Shown here in pieces: positions 33,985 through 42,189 of a DNA stretch of 64,000 nt. The translations under genes and the position numbers were made by a program. The notes under the pieces were generated by a model. That model ran no database searches and was not told the origin of the DNA. It saw nothing but the letters and a program-made list of their open reading frames with translations. Source of the stretch: Streptomyces venezuelae (GTDB taxonomy: Bacteria > Actinomycetota > Actinomycetes > Streptomycetales > Streptomycetaceae); contig NZ_CP029189.1 of assembly GCF_008642275.1 (NCBI RefSeq), forward strand, positions 7,236,001 to 7,300,000, in the 5' to 3' direction. The stretch's first letter is position 1. The number at the start of each line of letters is the position of its first letter.

Positions 33985-35721
33985 ATGGCAGACGCCCTGC
34001 TCTTCAACCCGCACACGTACGACCCGGCGCACTTCGACCCCGAGACCCGCAGGCTGCTGCGCGCCACCGTCGACTGGTTCGAGAGCCGCGGCAAGCGCCG
34101 GCTGATCGAGGACTACCGCTCGCGCGCCTGGCTCGCCGACTTCCTCGCCTTCTCCGCGAAGGAGGGCCTCTTCGCGACCTTCCTGACCCCGGCCGCCGAG
34201 GCCGGCGAGGGGGAGTCCGACCAGCGCTGGGACACGGCACGGATCGCCGCCCTGAACGAGATATTCGGCTTCTACGGCCTCGACTACTGGTACGCCTGGC
34301 AGGTCACCATCCTCGGCCTCGGCCCGGTCTGGCAGAGCGACAACGCCGACGCCCGCAAGCGTGCCGCGCAGCTGCTCGCCGAGGGCGAGGTGTTCGCCTT
34401 CGGCCTGTCCGAGAAGACCCACGGCGCCGACATCTACTCCACCGACATGCTGCTGCGACCGTACGTCGACGCATCCGGTGCCGCCGGATTCCTGGCGAGC
34501 GGCTCCAAGTACTACATCGGCAACGGCAACGCGGCCGGCCTCGTCTCCGTCTTCGGCCGCCGCACCGACATCGAGGGCCCCGACGGCTACGTCTTCTTCG
34601 CCGCCGACAGCCGGCACCCGGCCTACCACCTGGTGAAGAACGTCGTCGACTCCTCCAAGTACGTCAGCGAGTTCCGCCTCGACGACTACCCGGTCCGCGC
34701 CGAGGACGTCCTGCACACCGGCAAGGCCGCCTTCGACGCCGCCCTGAACACGGTCAACGTCGGCAAGTTCAACCTCTGCACCGCCTCCATCGGCATCTGC
34801 GAGCACGCGATGTACGAGGCCGTCACCCACGCGCACAACCGGGTCCTCTACGGCCGCCCCGTCACCGCCTTCCCGCACGTCCGCCGGGAGCTGGCGGACG
34901 CCTACGTCCGCCTCGTCGGGATGAAGCTCTTCAGTGACCGGGCCGTCGACTACTTCCGCTCCGCAGGCCCGGACGACCGCCGCTACCTGCTGTTCAACCC
35001 GATGACGAAGATGAAGGTGACCACGGAGGGCGAGAAGGTCATCGACCTGATGTGGGACGTCATCGCCGCCAAGGGCTTCGAGAAGGACAACTACTTCGCG
35101 CAGGCGGCGATCGAGATCCGCGGACTGCCCAAGCTGGAGGGCACGGTCCACGTCAACCTCGCGCTGATCCTGAAGTTCATGCGCAACCACCTGCTGGACC
35201 CGGCCGAGTACCCGGCCGTCCCGACCCGGCTCGACGCGGCCGACGACGCCTTCCTCTTCCGGCAGGGACCGGCCCGGGGCCTCGGTTCCGTACGGTTCCA
35301 CGACTGGCGGACCGCCTTCGACGCCTACGCCGAGGTGCCGAACGTGGCGCGCTTCCGCGAACAGGCCGACGCCCTCTGCGCGTTCGTGGCCACCGTCGCT
35401 CCGGACGAGGAGCAGAGCCGCGACCTCGACTTCCTCCTCTCCGTGGGCCAGCTGTTCGCGCTGGTCGTGTACGGACAGCTGATCCTGGAGCAGGCCCGCC
35501 TGACGGACCTGGACGGGTCGGTGCTCGACGAGCTGTTCTCCGTCCTCGTACGCGACTTCTCCGGCCACGCGGTCGAGCTGTACGGCAAGGACTCCGCCAC
35601 CGAGGCCCAGCAGGAGTGGGCGATGGGAGCGGTCCGGCGTCCGGTCGTCGACGAGGAGCGGGCGGCGCGCGTCTGGGCGCGGGTCGAGGCGCTGTCCGGC
35701 ACGTACGAGATGGCCCCGTAG
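33985..35721 (+). CDS. acyl-CoA dehydrogenase family protein
   Basis: 578 residues; ATG with GGAAGGTG 7 nt upstream. Domain order is the usual one: N-terminal helices, a middle beta domain (FAFGLSEKTHGADIYSTDML, LASGSKYYIGNGNAAG, YVSEFRLDDYPVRAEDVL) and a helical C-terminal domain (NVGKFNLCTASIGICEHAMY, FPHVRRELADAYVRL). It is longer than a 380-residue mitochondrial-type ACAD, like the long acyl-CoA dehydrogenase/oxidase variants. It uses FAD to introduce an alpha,beta double bond. The chain-length preference is unknown. A PadR regulator precedes it. Confidence 0.88.
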   Translation: MADALLFNPHTYDPAHFDPETRRLLRATVDWFESRGKRRLIEDYRSRAWLADFLAFSAKEGLFATFLTPAAEAGEGESDQRWDTARIAALNEIFGFYGLDYWYAWQVTILGLGPVWQSDNADARKRAAQLLAEGEVFAFGLSEKTHGADIYSTDMLLRPYVDASGAAGFLASGSKYYIGNGNAAGLVSVFGRRTDIEGPDGYVFFAADSRHPAYHLVKNVVDSSKYVSEFRLDDYPVRAEDVLHTGKAAFDAALNTVNVGKFNLCTASIGICEHAMYEAVTHAHNRVLYGRPVTAFPHVRRELADAYVRLVGMKLFSDRAVDYFRSAGPDDRRYLLFNPMTKMKVTTEGEKVIDLMWDVIAAKGFEKDNYFAQAAIEIRGLPKLEGTVHVNLALILKFMRNHLLDPAEYPAVPTRLDAADDAFLFRQGPARGLGSVRFHDWRTAFDAYAEVPNVARFREQADALCAFVATVAPDEEQSRDLDFLLSVGQLFALVVYGQLILEQARLTDLDGSVLDELFSVLVRDFSGHAVELYGKDSATEAQQEWAMGAVRRPVVDEERAARVWARVEALSGTYEMAP

Positions 35722-35730
35722 GAACGCGGC

Positions 35731-35778
35731 CCGGAGGGACCGGCACGGCCCGCCACGGCCGCAGCCGGTCCCTTCCGG
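35731..35778. terminator. bidirectional terminator between ACAD and SDR genes
   Basis: Arms CCGGAGGGACCGGC (35731-35744) and GCCGGTCCCTTCCGG (35764-35778) pair over 14 bp with one bulged T, between convergent stops at 35721 and 35784. Confidence 0.75.
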
Positions 35779-35783
35779 GGTTC

Positions 35784-36515
35784 TCAGGCCTGCGCGGTGG
35801 GGCGTACGACGATGTCGCCCACGTCGACACCGTCCGGCTGCTCGACGGCGAAGGCGATCGCGCGCGCCACCGCGTCCGGGGACAGCGCGGTCTCCATCAT
35901 CTTGTCGATCCTGGCCCGCGACCGGGGGTCCATGCGCTCGGTGAAGTCCGTACGGACGGCCCCCGGCGACACCACGGTCACGCGCAGGCTGTCCCCGGCC
36001 TCCTGGCGCAGCCCTTCGGAGATCGTGCGCACGGCGTTCTTGGTGCCCGCGTACACCGACTGCAGCGGCACGACACGCAGTCCGGCGGTGGACACGGTGT
36101 TGACGAAGTGGCCGGAGCCCTGCTCCCGGAAGACGGGCAGGGCCGCGGCGATCCCGTAGAGGACGCCCTTGAGGTTGACGTCGATCATCTCCTCCCAGTC
36201 CTCGACGCGCAGTTCGTCGAGCGGGGAGACGAGTCCGACCCCGGCGTTGCTGACGAGGACGTCGAGCCTGCCGTACCGCTCCCGCGCCAGGCCGACGAGG
36301 CCGGACAGGTCGGCGCGCCGCGTCACGTCCGTTCGGATCCAGGCGGCAAGGCCGCCGGCCCGCTCGATCCGGGTGGCCAGCGCCTCCAGCCGGTCGGTGC
36401 GTCGTCCGCCGAGCACCACCTTCGCGCCCCGCTCGGCGAGCAGGAGGGCGGTTGCCTCGCCGATCCCGCTGCCGGCGCCGGTGACGGCGACGACCTTGCC
36501 TTCGATTCCCGACAT
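35784..36515 (-). CDS. short-chain dehydrogenase/reductase
   Basis: 243 residues; ATG at 36515 with GAAGGGA 6 nt upstream (a frame back to 36617 is excluded by the operators). The classical SDR set is complete: cofactor motif TGAGSGIG, the RR after beta-2 (LGGRRTDR) suggesting NADP(H), NAG in VSNAGVG, catalytic Ser in NTVSTAGL and YAGTK (YxxxK). It oxidises or reduces a small alcohol/ketone of unknown identity. It is divergent from a TetR gene and the shared region carries two near-identical operators. Confidence 0.93.
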   Translation of the reverse strand: MSGIEGKVVAVTGAGSGIGEATALLLAERGAKVVLGGRRTDRLEALATRIERAGGLAAWIRTDVTRRADLSGLVGLARERYGRLDVLVSNAGVGLVSPLDELRVEDWEEMIDVNLKGVLYGIAAALPVFREQGSGHFVNTVSTAGLRVVPLQSVYAGTKNAVRTISEGLRQEAGDSLRVTVVSPGAVRTDFTERMDPRSRARIDKMMETALSPDAVARAIAFAVEQPDGVDVGDIVVRPTAQA

Positions 36516-36567
36516 ACGGGGTCCCTTCGGAAGAGGAACGGGCAGGCCGAAGCCATGCCCTAGAGTG

Positions 36568-36589
36568 AAAGTGGAGGCGCCGCCACTTT
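36568..36589. promoter_or_regulatory. TetR operator O1 (SDR/TetR intergenic)
   Basis: The arms are AAAGTGGAGGC and GCCGCCACTTT (10 of 11 positions symmetrical). It lies 52 bp upstream of the SDR start. Confidence 0.8.
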
Positions 36590-36598
36590 GGTCGACAT

Positions 36599-36620
36599 TA
36601 AGTGGAGGCCCCTCCACTTA
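36599..36620. promoter_or_regulatory. TetR operator O2 (SDR/TetR intergenic)
   Basis: Perfect arms TAAGTGGAGG and CCTCCACTTA with a 2-nt spacer. The centre is 31 bp from that of O1, three helical turns. It lies 27 bp upstream of the TetR start. Confidence 0.85.
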
Positions 36621-36647
36621 GCAAGTGAGGAGCGAGGGGAGCCACGG

Positions 36648-37250
36648 ATGGCGGCAGACGCAGGACGCCCGCTGAGAGCCGACGCGCAGCGCAACCGGGA
36701 CAAGATCCTGGCCGCAGCGGTACGCGTGTTCACCGAGCAGGGGCTGGAGGCGCACTTCGAGCGCATCGCCAAGGAGGCCGGTGTGGGCACGGGCACCCTC
36801 TACCGCAACTTCCCCACCAAGGAAGCCCTCATCGAGGCGGCCTACCGCAACGAGGTCGCCCGGCTGTGCGACAGCGTCCCAGCCCTGCTGGGGACCCTGC
36901 CGCCGTACGAGGCCCTGCGCGCATGGACGCGCCGCTTCATCGACTACGCCACCGCCAAGATGGGCATGGCCGACGCGATGCGGGCCGTCCTCGCGGCGGG
37001 GACCGACCCGTACGCCGAGAGCCGGCGGATGATCCAGGACGCCCTCACGTCCCTCATGGATGCCTGCGCCGCCGCGGGCGCCGTCAGGACCGACATCGAC
37101 TCGACCGACATGTTCGCCGCTCTCGCCGGCATCGCCCTCACCTCGGCCGGGCCGGACCGGCGTGAGCAGGCCGAGCGCCTGCTCGACCTCAGCCTGGACG
37201 GACTGCGCTACCCGCTCGTGCGGCGGCCCGCCCCGGACGCCGCAGGGTAG
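36648..37250 (+). CDS. TetR/AcrR family regulator
   Basis: 200 residues. The ATG at 36648 has GAGGGGAG upstream; an in-frame start at 36588 would translate through operator O2. The HTH is RNRDKILAAAVRVFTEQGLE, FERIAKEAGVGTGTLYRNFP and TKEALIEAAY. The C-terminal ligand domain is helical, with a TetR_C pattern seen in SDR-associated regulators (FAALAGIALTSAG). It very likely represses itself and the divergent SDR through the two 22-bp operators. Inducer unknown. Confidence 0.93.
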   Translation: MAADAGRPLRADAQRNRDKILAAAVRVFTEQGLEAHFERIAKEAGVGTGTLYRNFPTKEALIEAAYRNEVARLCDSVPALLGTLPPYEALRAWTRRFIDYATAKMGMADAMRAVLAAGTDPYAESRRMIQDALTSLMDACAAAGAVRTDIDSTDMFAALAGIALTSAGPDRREQAERLLDLSLDGLRYPLVRRPAPDAAG

Positions 37251-37296
37251 CGGGCCCGGGCGTGCGGCGACCGCCCGCAGGCCCGGGGTCGAGGGC

Positions 37297-38199
37297 TCAG
37301 GCGAGCATGTCCGCCAGCAGCTTCGCGGTTCTGGCGATCAGCGTGTCGTCTCGCGGCGTCGTCGCCTCCGGCATGGTCGAGAGGATGGCCAGGACGACGG
37401 GCGGACGCCCCGGGGGCCAGGCGATGCCCACGTTGTTGTTGGTCCCGTACGAACCGGCGCCCGTCTTGTCCGCGACCGCCCAGTCCTTCGGCAGGCCGGC
37501 CCGCAGGCGGTCGCCGCTGGTGGTGTTCGACAGCAGCCACCGCTTCAGCTGTTCCCGGTCCCCGGCGTCCAGCGCGTCGCCGAGCGTGAGGCGGGCATAG
37601 GTCCGCCCGATCGCGCGGGGGCTCGTCGTGTCGGTCACCCGCGACGGCTCCGCCGAGTTCAGTTCGGGCTCCCACCGGTCGAGCCGGGTCGTGCGGTCGC
37701 CCAGCGAGCGGCAGAAACGGGTGACCGCCGTGGGGCCGCCGAGCTCGCGCAGCAACAGGTTGGCGGCCGCGTTGTCGCTCTGGGCGATGGCGGCGGAGCA
37801 GAGCTCCGCCACGGTCAGGCCGCTCGCGATGTTCCCGGGCCGCTCGGTCACCGACCCGCCACCCGCGTCCGTGACGTCCTGGAGCGTGTAGTGGACGCGC
37901 TGGGCGAGGTGCGCGCCGTCGTGGTCGAGGTCCCGCAGCACGGCCGCCGCCGCGAGCGTCTTGAACACCGAGCACATGGGGAACTGTTCGTCGGCCCGGT
38001 GGGCCACGGTCCGGCCGGTGGCGGTGTCCCGTGCGTACACCCCCAGCCGCGCGCCGTACTCGCGCTCCAGTGCGCGCAGCCCCGCCGCCGGCGACGCGGC
38101 GGCCCGGGCCGGGCCGGCCGGCAGCGCGGCGGCCAGTGCCACCCCGGCTCCCGCGGTCAGCAGTGCGCGTCGGGACGTCGATGCGTCCGAGGTCCTCAC
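37297..38199 (-). CDS. bla: class A beta-lactamase, Tat-exported
   Basis: 300 residues; GTG start with GAGGAG upstream. A twin-arginine signal SRRALLTAGAGVALAAAL leads the exported enzyme. All class A elements are present: Ser77-x-x-Lys80 in CSVFK, the SDN loop (141-143), the omega-loop general base Glu177 in EPELN, and KTG in VADKTGAGSYG. It hydrolyses the beta-lactam ring outside the cell. A TetR gene with a perfect operator lies divergently 142 bp away and may control it. Confidence 0.95.
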   Translation of the reverse strand: MRTSDASTSRRALLTAGAGVALAAALPAGPARAAASPAAGLRALEREYGARLGVYARDTATGRTVAHRADEQFPMCSVFKTLAAAAVLRDLDHDGAHLAQRVHYTLQDVTDAGGGSVTERPGNIASGLTVAELCSAAIAQSDNAAANLLLRELGGPTAVTRFCRSLGDRTTRLDRWEPELNSAEPSRVTDTTSPRAIGRTYARLTLGDALDAGDREQLKRWLLSNTTSGDRLRAGLPKDWAVADKTGAGSYGTNNNVGIAWPPGRPPVVLAILSTMPEATTPRDDTLIARTAKLLADMLA

Positions 38200-38295
38200 G
38201 TCGGGTTCTCCTCTTCCTCGCGGTCAGATGACCCCGAAGACGCCAAAAGTGATCAATTCGGTTCCGGCATGGTGGTGTACGTATGAGGTGTACCG

Positions 38296-38322
38296 GCAGG
38301 GTGTACTAGCAGTACACCCTGC
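38296..38322. promoter_or_regulatory. TetR operator between bla and the TetR gene
   Basis: Perfect 12-bp arms GCAGGGTGTACT / AGTACACCCTGC with a 3-nt spacer. Further GGTGTAC-like half-sites flank it (GGTGTACC at about 38288, GGTGTGTACC at about 38324), so two or three dimers may bind. It ends 19 bp before the TetR ATG and 97 bp from the bla start. Confidence 0.85.
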
Positions 38323-38341
38323 TGGTGTGTACCGTGAGTAC

Positions 38342-38953
38342 ATGACTCCACTCCCGCGCTTCCACCGGCTTCCGGCCGAACGGCAGGAGGCGATCCTCAC
38401 CGTCGCCCGCGCGCACTTCGCCGAGCACGGTCCCGCGTCCGCCTCGTACAACAAGATCATCGAGGCGGCGGGCTTCTCGAAGACCGCCGCCTACCAGTAC
38501 TTCGACGGCCGCGAGGACCTCCTCGCCGCCGTCCTCGACGACGTGCTCGACCGCCTGCTCGGCGTGCTCGGGCCCTGGACCCCGGCCCCCGACGAGGCAG
38601 GCTTCTGGGCACGGCTGGAGGCCGGATCGCACGCCCTGGTCGCCCACCTGCACACCCACCCGGACGACCTGGCCCTTGCCGACACCGCACTCGGACGGGC
38701 TCAGGACGGCGCCTGGGCGGGCTGGTTCGGGGCCGTGGTCGAGGACGGGCAGCGGCTGGGATTCATCCGGACGGACGTGGACCCGGCCCTGCTGGCCGGC
38801 GCCACCGCGGCCGTGATGCGGGCGGCCGACGCATGGGCACTGGGCGTGCTGCGCTCCGCACGGCCGACGGCGTCGGGAAGCGAGCAGGTCTGGAGCCTGC
38901 TGCGGGGGCTGTGGGGCGGCGGAGCGGACGGAGGGGCCGGGCGTGCGCACTGA
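38342..38953 (+). CDS. TetR family regulator
   Basis: 203 residues; ATG at 38342. A frame reaching back to 37961 runs antisense through bla and is rejected. The HTH is RQEAILTVARAHFAEHGPAS, YNKIIEAAGFSKTAAYQYF and DGREDLLAAVLDDVL. The C-terminal domain (WARLEAGSHALVAHLHTHPD) is ligand-binding. A perfect inverted repeat immediately upstream implies autoregulation. It overlaps the next gene by 11 bases, so it leads a three-gene operon with a membrane protein and a GNAT enzyme. Confidence 0.9.
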   Translation: MTPLPRFHRLPAERQEAILTVARAHFAEHGPASASYNKIIEAAGFSKTAAYQYFDGREDLLAAVLDDVLDRLLGVLGPWTPAPDEAGFWARLEAGSHALVAHLHTHPDDLALADTALGRAQDGAWAGWFGAVVEDGQRLGFIRTDVDPALLAGATAAVMRAADAWALGVLRSARPTASGSEQVWSLLRGLWGGGADGGAGRAH

Positions 38954-39560
38954 TCTGGAGATCCACTGGGAGATACCGCCCACCTCGGCGGGGCCGCTGG
39001 GCCGTCTGGAGCGCTTCATGGGACCGGGCAAGTCCCGCTCCGAATCGGCGGTGGAGGTGCTCGGTGCGGGCGGGTGCGCGCTGCTGCTCGCCGCCGGGGT
39101 GTGGTCGTCGGGGATCCACCGTGACTGGAACGGCCTCCAGTGGGCCGTGGTGGTGCTGATCGGACTCGATCTGCTCGGAGGGATCCTCACCAACGCGACG
39201 AACTCCGCCAAGCGCTGGTACCACCGCCAGGACCCCGGGGCCCGGCGCGCCCGCCTGCTCTTCGTCGGCGCCCACGTGCTCCACCTCGCCGCGATGGGCC
39301 TGCTGGTGCTCGGCGGGGACCGCGCCTGGACCCTGGGCAACACCGCGCTGCTGCTCGGTGCCGCCGTGGCCGTGGAGTTCACGCCCGTCCATCTCAAGCG
39401 CCCGGTCGCCATGGCCGGTTACTCGGCGGCCGTCGTGGTCAACCTGTTCTGGCTGCCCGTGCCCACCGCCCTCGCCTGGTTCGCGCCGCTGTTCTTCCTG
39501 AAGCTCCTGGTGTGCCACCTCGTGCCGGAGGCACCGCTGGAACGGCGGCGCGATGTCTGA
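38943..39560 (+). CDS. polytopic membrane protein of unknown function
   Basis: 205 residues; GTG start inside the end of the TetR gene (11-base overlap). After a 35-residue cytoplasmic part, five to six helices follow (VLGAGGCALLLAAGVWSSGI, LQWAVVVLIGLDLLGGIL, LLFVGAHVLHLAAMGLLVLG, ALLLGAAVAVEFTP, MAGYSAAVVVNLFWLPVPTA). It ends overlapping the GNAT gene by 8 bases. The operon structure suggests control by the TetR; transport of its ligand is possible but not shown. Confidence 0.85.
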   Translation: MRTDLEIHWEIPPTSAGPLGRLERFMGPGKSRSESAVEVLGAGGCALLLAAGVWSSGIHRDWNGLQWAVVVLIGLDLLGGILTNATNSAKRWYHRQDPGARRARLLFVGAHVLHLAAMGLLVLGGDRAWTLGNTALLLGAAVAVEFTPVHLKRPVAMAGYSAAVVVNLFWLPVPTALAWFAPLFFLKLLVCHLVPEAPLERRRDV

Positions 39561-40206
39561 CCCCGACAGGGGCCCCGGTCCCGGCCTCGTCCGCGACGAC
39601 GCCCCGCCGCCCGGGCGGTGCGCGCCCGTGCTCGCCGCGGCCTTCGTCCGCGAACCCGCCATGGCATGGATCGCGGGTGGATCCGACCGCGTACGGCAGG
39701 CCTGGTTCACCGCCACCCTGCGTACGCACGCCACGCTCCCCGGGGCCCGGCGGCACCTGCTGGCCGACGGTCGCGGACGGCCCCTCGCCGCCGCCGTCCT
39801 CACCCCGCCCGCCGCCGTGCCCTCGGGTGCGGCCCGGGCGGCGTGGGCGGCCCGCACCCTGGCGGGCTGCGGCCCGCGCGCCCTGGTGCGGACGCTGCGC
39901 TATCTGCACGCCGCCGAGGCCGAAACCCCGGCCGGGGCCTGGACCCTGGAGTTCATCGGCGTGGAGCCCGGCGCGGCGGGGCGCGGTACCGGAGGGCGGC
40001 TCCTCGGCCACCTGCTCGCCACGACCCCCGCGCCCGGCGGCATCTTCCTCACCACCGCCGACGGGGCGAACGTCCGGCTCTACCGCCGCTTCGGCTTCAC
40101 CACCGTGCGGCGCCTGACGGTGGGCCCGCTGGAGGTGACGGCGATGTGGCGGCCCGATGCCCCGCCCGGACACGCGCCGGCAGACGGGAGGCGCCGCGGG
40201 AGCTGA
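39553..40206 (+). CDS. GNAT family acetyltransferase
   Basis: 217 residues; ATG overlapping the previous gene by 8 bases. The acetyl-CoA loop is clear: LEFIGVEPGAAGRGTGGRLL (R/QxxGxG/A as RGTGG) with the preceding strand, and the C-terminal LYRRFGFTTVRRLTV. It acetylates an amine; together with the TetR-controlled membrane protein, a detoxification role is plausible. Last gene of the operon, followed after 14 bp by a hairpin. Confidence 0.88.
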   Translation: MSDPDRGPGPGLVRDDAPPPGRCAPVLAAAFVREPAMAWIAGGSDRVRQAWFTATLRTHATLPGARRHLLADGRGRPLAAAVLTPPAAVPSGAARAAWAARTLAGCGPRALVRTLRYLHAAEAETPAGAWTLEFIGVEPGAAGRGTGGRLLGHLLATTPAPGGIFLTTADGANVRLYRRFGFTTVRRLTVGPLEVTAMWRPDAPPGHAPADGRRRGS

Positions 40207-40220
40207 CCGCCCTGCCGCTT

Positions 40221-40248
40221 TTCGGCCGTGTTCGTGAACAAGGCCGAA
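40221..40248. terminator. 28-bp palindrome after the GNAT operon
   Basis: Arms TTCGGCC-g-TGTTC and GAACA-a-GGCCGAA pair at 12 of 14 positions around a 2-nt centre. It begins 14 bp after the GNAT stop, so a terminator is likeliest. Its compact symmetry would also suit an operator for the encapsulin gene 211 bp downstream. Confidence 0.6.
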
Positions 40249-40458
40249 TATCGTCCACAACCCCGGCAAACCACCTGCGGTGCGAGATCACTGCATCGAG
40301 GTAACGCCAACGGTTTTCAGGCTCAAGACGGGTGCACCGGCCGTTACTGTTCCCCCGGATCTGGACGGATTCCCGGATATTTCACCCCTCTTTTTTCCTC
40401 GTTCCCTGGTGACGCGCGCATTCGCCGGTCACCGCCCTTGCGAAGGAGAGCTCGCCCG

Positions 40459-41871
40459 ATGACCGTTGACACCAGCCCGGAAGCCCAGCTGGAGCCGCCG
40501 CGGCAGTCCAGCCTGAGCACGGCGGCTGCCCGCAACCTCGCCAGCACGACCAAGTCCGCCCCGCAGATGCAGGAGATCACCTCCCGCTGGCTGCTGCGGA
40601 TGCTCCCCTGGGTGGAGACCAAGGGCGGCACCTACCGGGTCAACCGCCGGCTGACGTACACCGTGGGCGACGGCACCATCGAGTTCGTCCAGGACGGCGC
40701 GAACGTCCGGGTGATCCCGCGCGAGCTCGGCGAACTGGCCCTGCTGCGCGGCTTCGAGGACGACGAGGTGCTGACCGCGATCGCCGGCCGGTGCGTGCAG
40801 CGCGACTTCCGCGCCGGTGAGGTGATCGTCGAACGCGGTACTCCCGCGGACCAGATCCACCTGATCGCCCACGGCCGCATCAGCCAGACCTCCGTCGGCA
40901 AGTACGGCGACGACGTCGCCGTCGCCGTACTCGCCGACGGCGACCGGTTCGGCGAGAACGCCCTGCTGGACGCGGACGCCACCTGGGACTACACGGCCAC
41001 CGCCGAGACCCCCGGCATCCTGCTCACCCTCTCCCGCGGCGACTTCGCCTCCGTGCTCTCCGCGGCGCCGCAACTCCAGGACCACATCAACCGGTTCAGC
41101 TCGCTCCCGCACCAGCGCCAGAACAAGCACGGCGAGGCCGAGATCGCGATGTCCGCCGGCCACACCGGTGAGGCGGACCTGCCCGGCGCCTTCGTCGACT
41201 ACGAGCTCAAGCCCCGCGAGTACGAACTCTCCATCGCGCAGACCGTGCTGCGGATCCACACCCGGGTCGCCGACCTCTACAACGGGCCGCACAACCAGAC
41301 CGAGGAACAGCTCAGGCTCACCATCGAGGCGCTGCGCGAGCGCCAGGAGCACGAGCTGATCAACAACCGGGACTTCGGCCTGCTCCACAACGCCGCCTTC
41401 AAGCAGCGGATCCAGACCCACTCGGGCCCGCCGACCCCGGACGACCTCGACGAGCTGCTGTGCCGCCGCCGCGGCTCGAAGTTCTTCCTCGCCCACCCCC
41501 GGACGATCGCCGCGATCGGGCGCGAGTTCAACGCCCGCGGGCTCTACCCGGACCACGTCGACGTCGGCGGGCAGTCGGTTCCGGCCTGGCGCGGGGTCCC
41601 GATCCTGCCCTGCAACAAGATCCCGATCAGCAAGGAGAACACCAGCTCGGTGCTCGTCATGCGAACGGGCGAGGACAACCAGGGTGTCATCGGTCTGCGC
41701 CAGACCGGCCTGCCGGAGGAGTACGAGCCCGGCCTCTCGGTCCGCTTCATGGGGATCAGCGAGCAGGCCATCATCTCCTACCTGGTCACCACCTACTTCT
41801 CCGCCGCCATCCTGGTGCCCGACGCGCTCGGAGTGCTGGAGAACGTGCAGATCGCCCGCAGGCGGGACTAG
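40459..41871 (+). CDS. eshA: family 2B encapsulin shell protein with cyclic-nucleotide-binding-like domain (EshA-like)
   Basis: 470 residues; ATG with GAAGGAG about 10 nt upstream. Residues 1-90 and 225-470 match the HK97-type encapsulin (family 2) fold; the C-terminal half shows [54 protein letters not shown] and [20 protein letters not shown]. Inserted at about residues 95-205 is a CRP-type cNMP domain with [15 protein letters not shown]. The Arg that normally binds the cyclic phosphate is Thr175 here. In Streptomyces such proteins (EshA) form shells and co-occur with 2-MIB synthase genes. It precedes the cyclase and methyltransferase on the same strand and is the probable nanocompartment for the cyclase. 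Confidence 0.93.
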   Translation: MTVDTSPEAQLEPPRQSSLSTAAARNLASTTKSAPQMQEITSRWLLRMLPWVETKGGTYRVNRRLTYTVGDGTIEFVQDGANVRVIPRELGELALLRGFEDDEVLTAIAGRCVQRDFRAGEVIVERGTPADQIHLIAHGRISQTSVGKYGDDVAVAVLADGDRFGENALLDADATWDYTATAETPGILLTLSRGDFASVLSAAPQLQDHINRFSSLPHQRQNKHGEAEIAMSAGHTGEADLPGAFVDYELKPREYELSIAQTVLRIHTRVADLYNGPHNQTEEQLRLTIEALRERQEHELINNRDFGLLHNAAFKQRIQTHSGPPTPDDLDELLCRRRGSKFFLAHPRTIAAIGREFNARGLYPDHVDVGGQSVPAWRGVPILPCNKIPISKENTSSVLVMRTGEDNQGVIGLRQTGLPEEYEPGLSVRFMGISEQAIISYLVTTYFSAAILVPDALGVLENVQIARRRD

Positions 41872-42189
41872 TCCGTCCCTTCCGGACCCCGCCGGGCCCG
41901 CCCGGCACCGCACCCGGCCGCGTTGTCGGGGCCGCCCGGGTGCGTCCAGTACGCGGGCGCCCCTCCGCCTTGCCGGGCACGGCACCGGACGCCGCGGGCC
42001 CGGCCGGCAAGGTCCGGAAGAGGCGGCCTCGGCCCTCTCTTCCGGATCTCGCCGGCCGAGCAGGATCCGGAAGAAACGGCGCAGGAGGACCTGCCCGACG
42101 GCCGTGACAGCCAGGACCCCTGCCTGTCCTGGCCCGCCGCGCACGCCCGGGATCCGGGACAACCCACTCATCTCCCCGAGGAGTTACGG
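41872..42189 (+). promoter_or_regulatory. structured 318-nt spacer between encapsulin and 2-MIB synthase
   Basis: No separate gene. It has four copies of the octamer TCCGGAAG in alternating orientation (41879-41886, 42013-42020, 42039-42046, 42066-42073). Copy 2 can pair with copy 3 (10 bp plus flanking pairs), or copy 3 with copy 4 (TCTTCCGGATC / GATCCGGAAGA, 11 bp); the two are mutually exclusive. A further hairpin, GCCAGGAC / GTCCTGGC, lies at 42110-42133. The cyclase ribosome binding site (GAGGAG) follows at about 42179. Confidence 0.55.
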
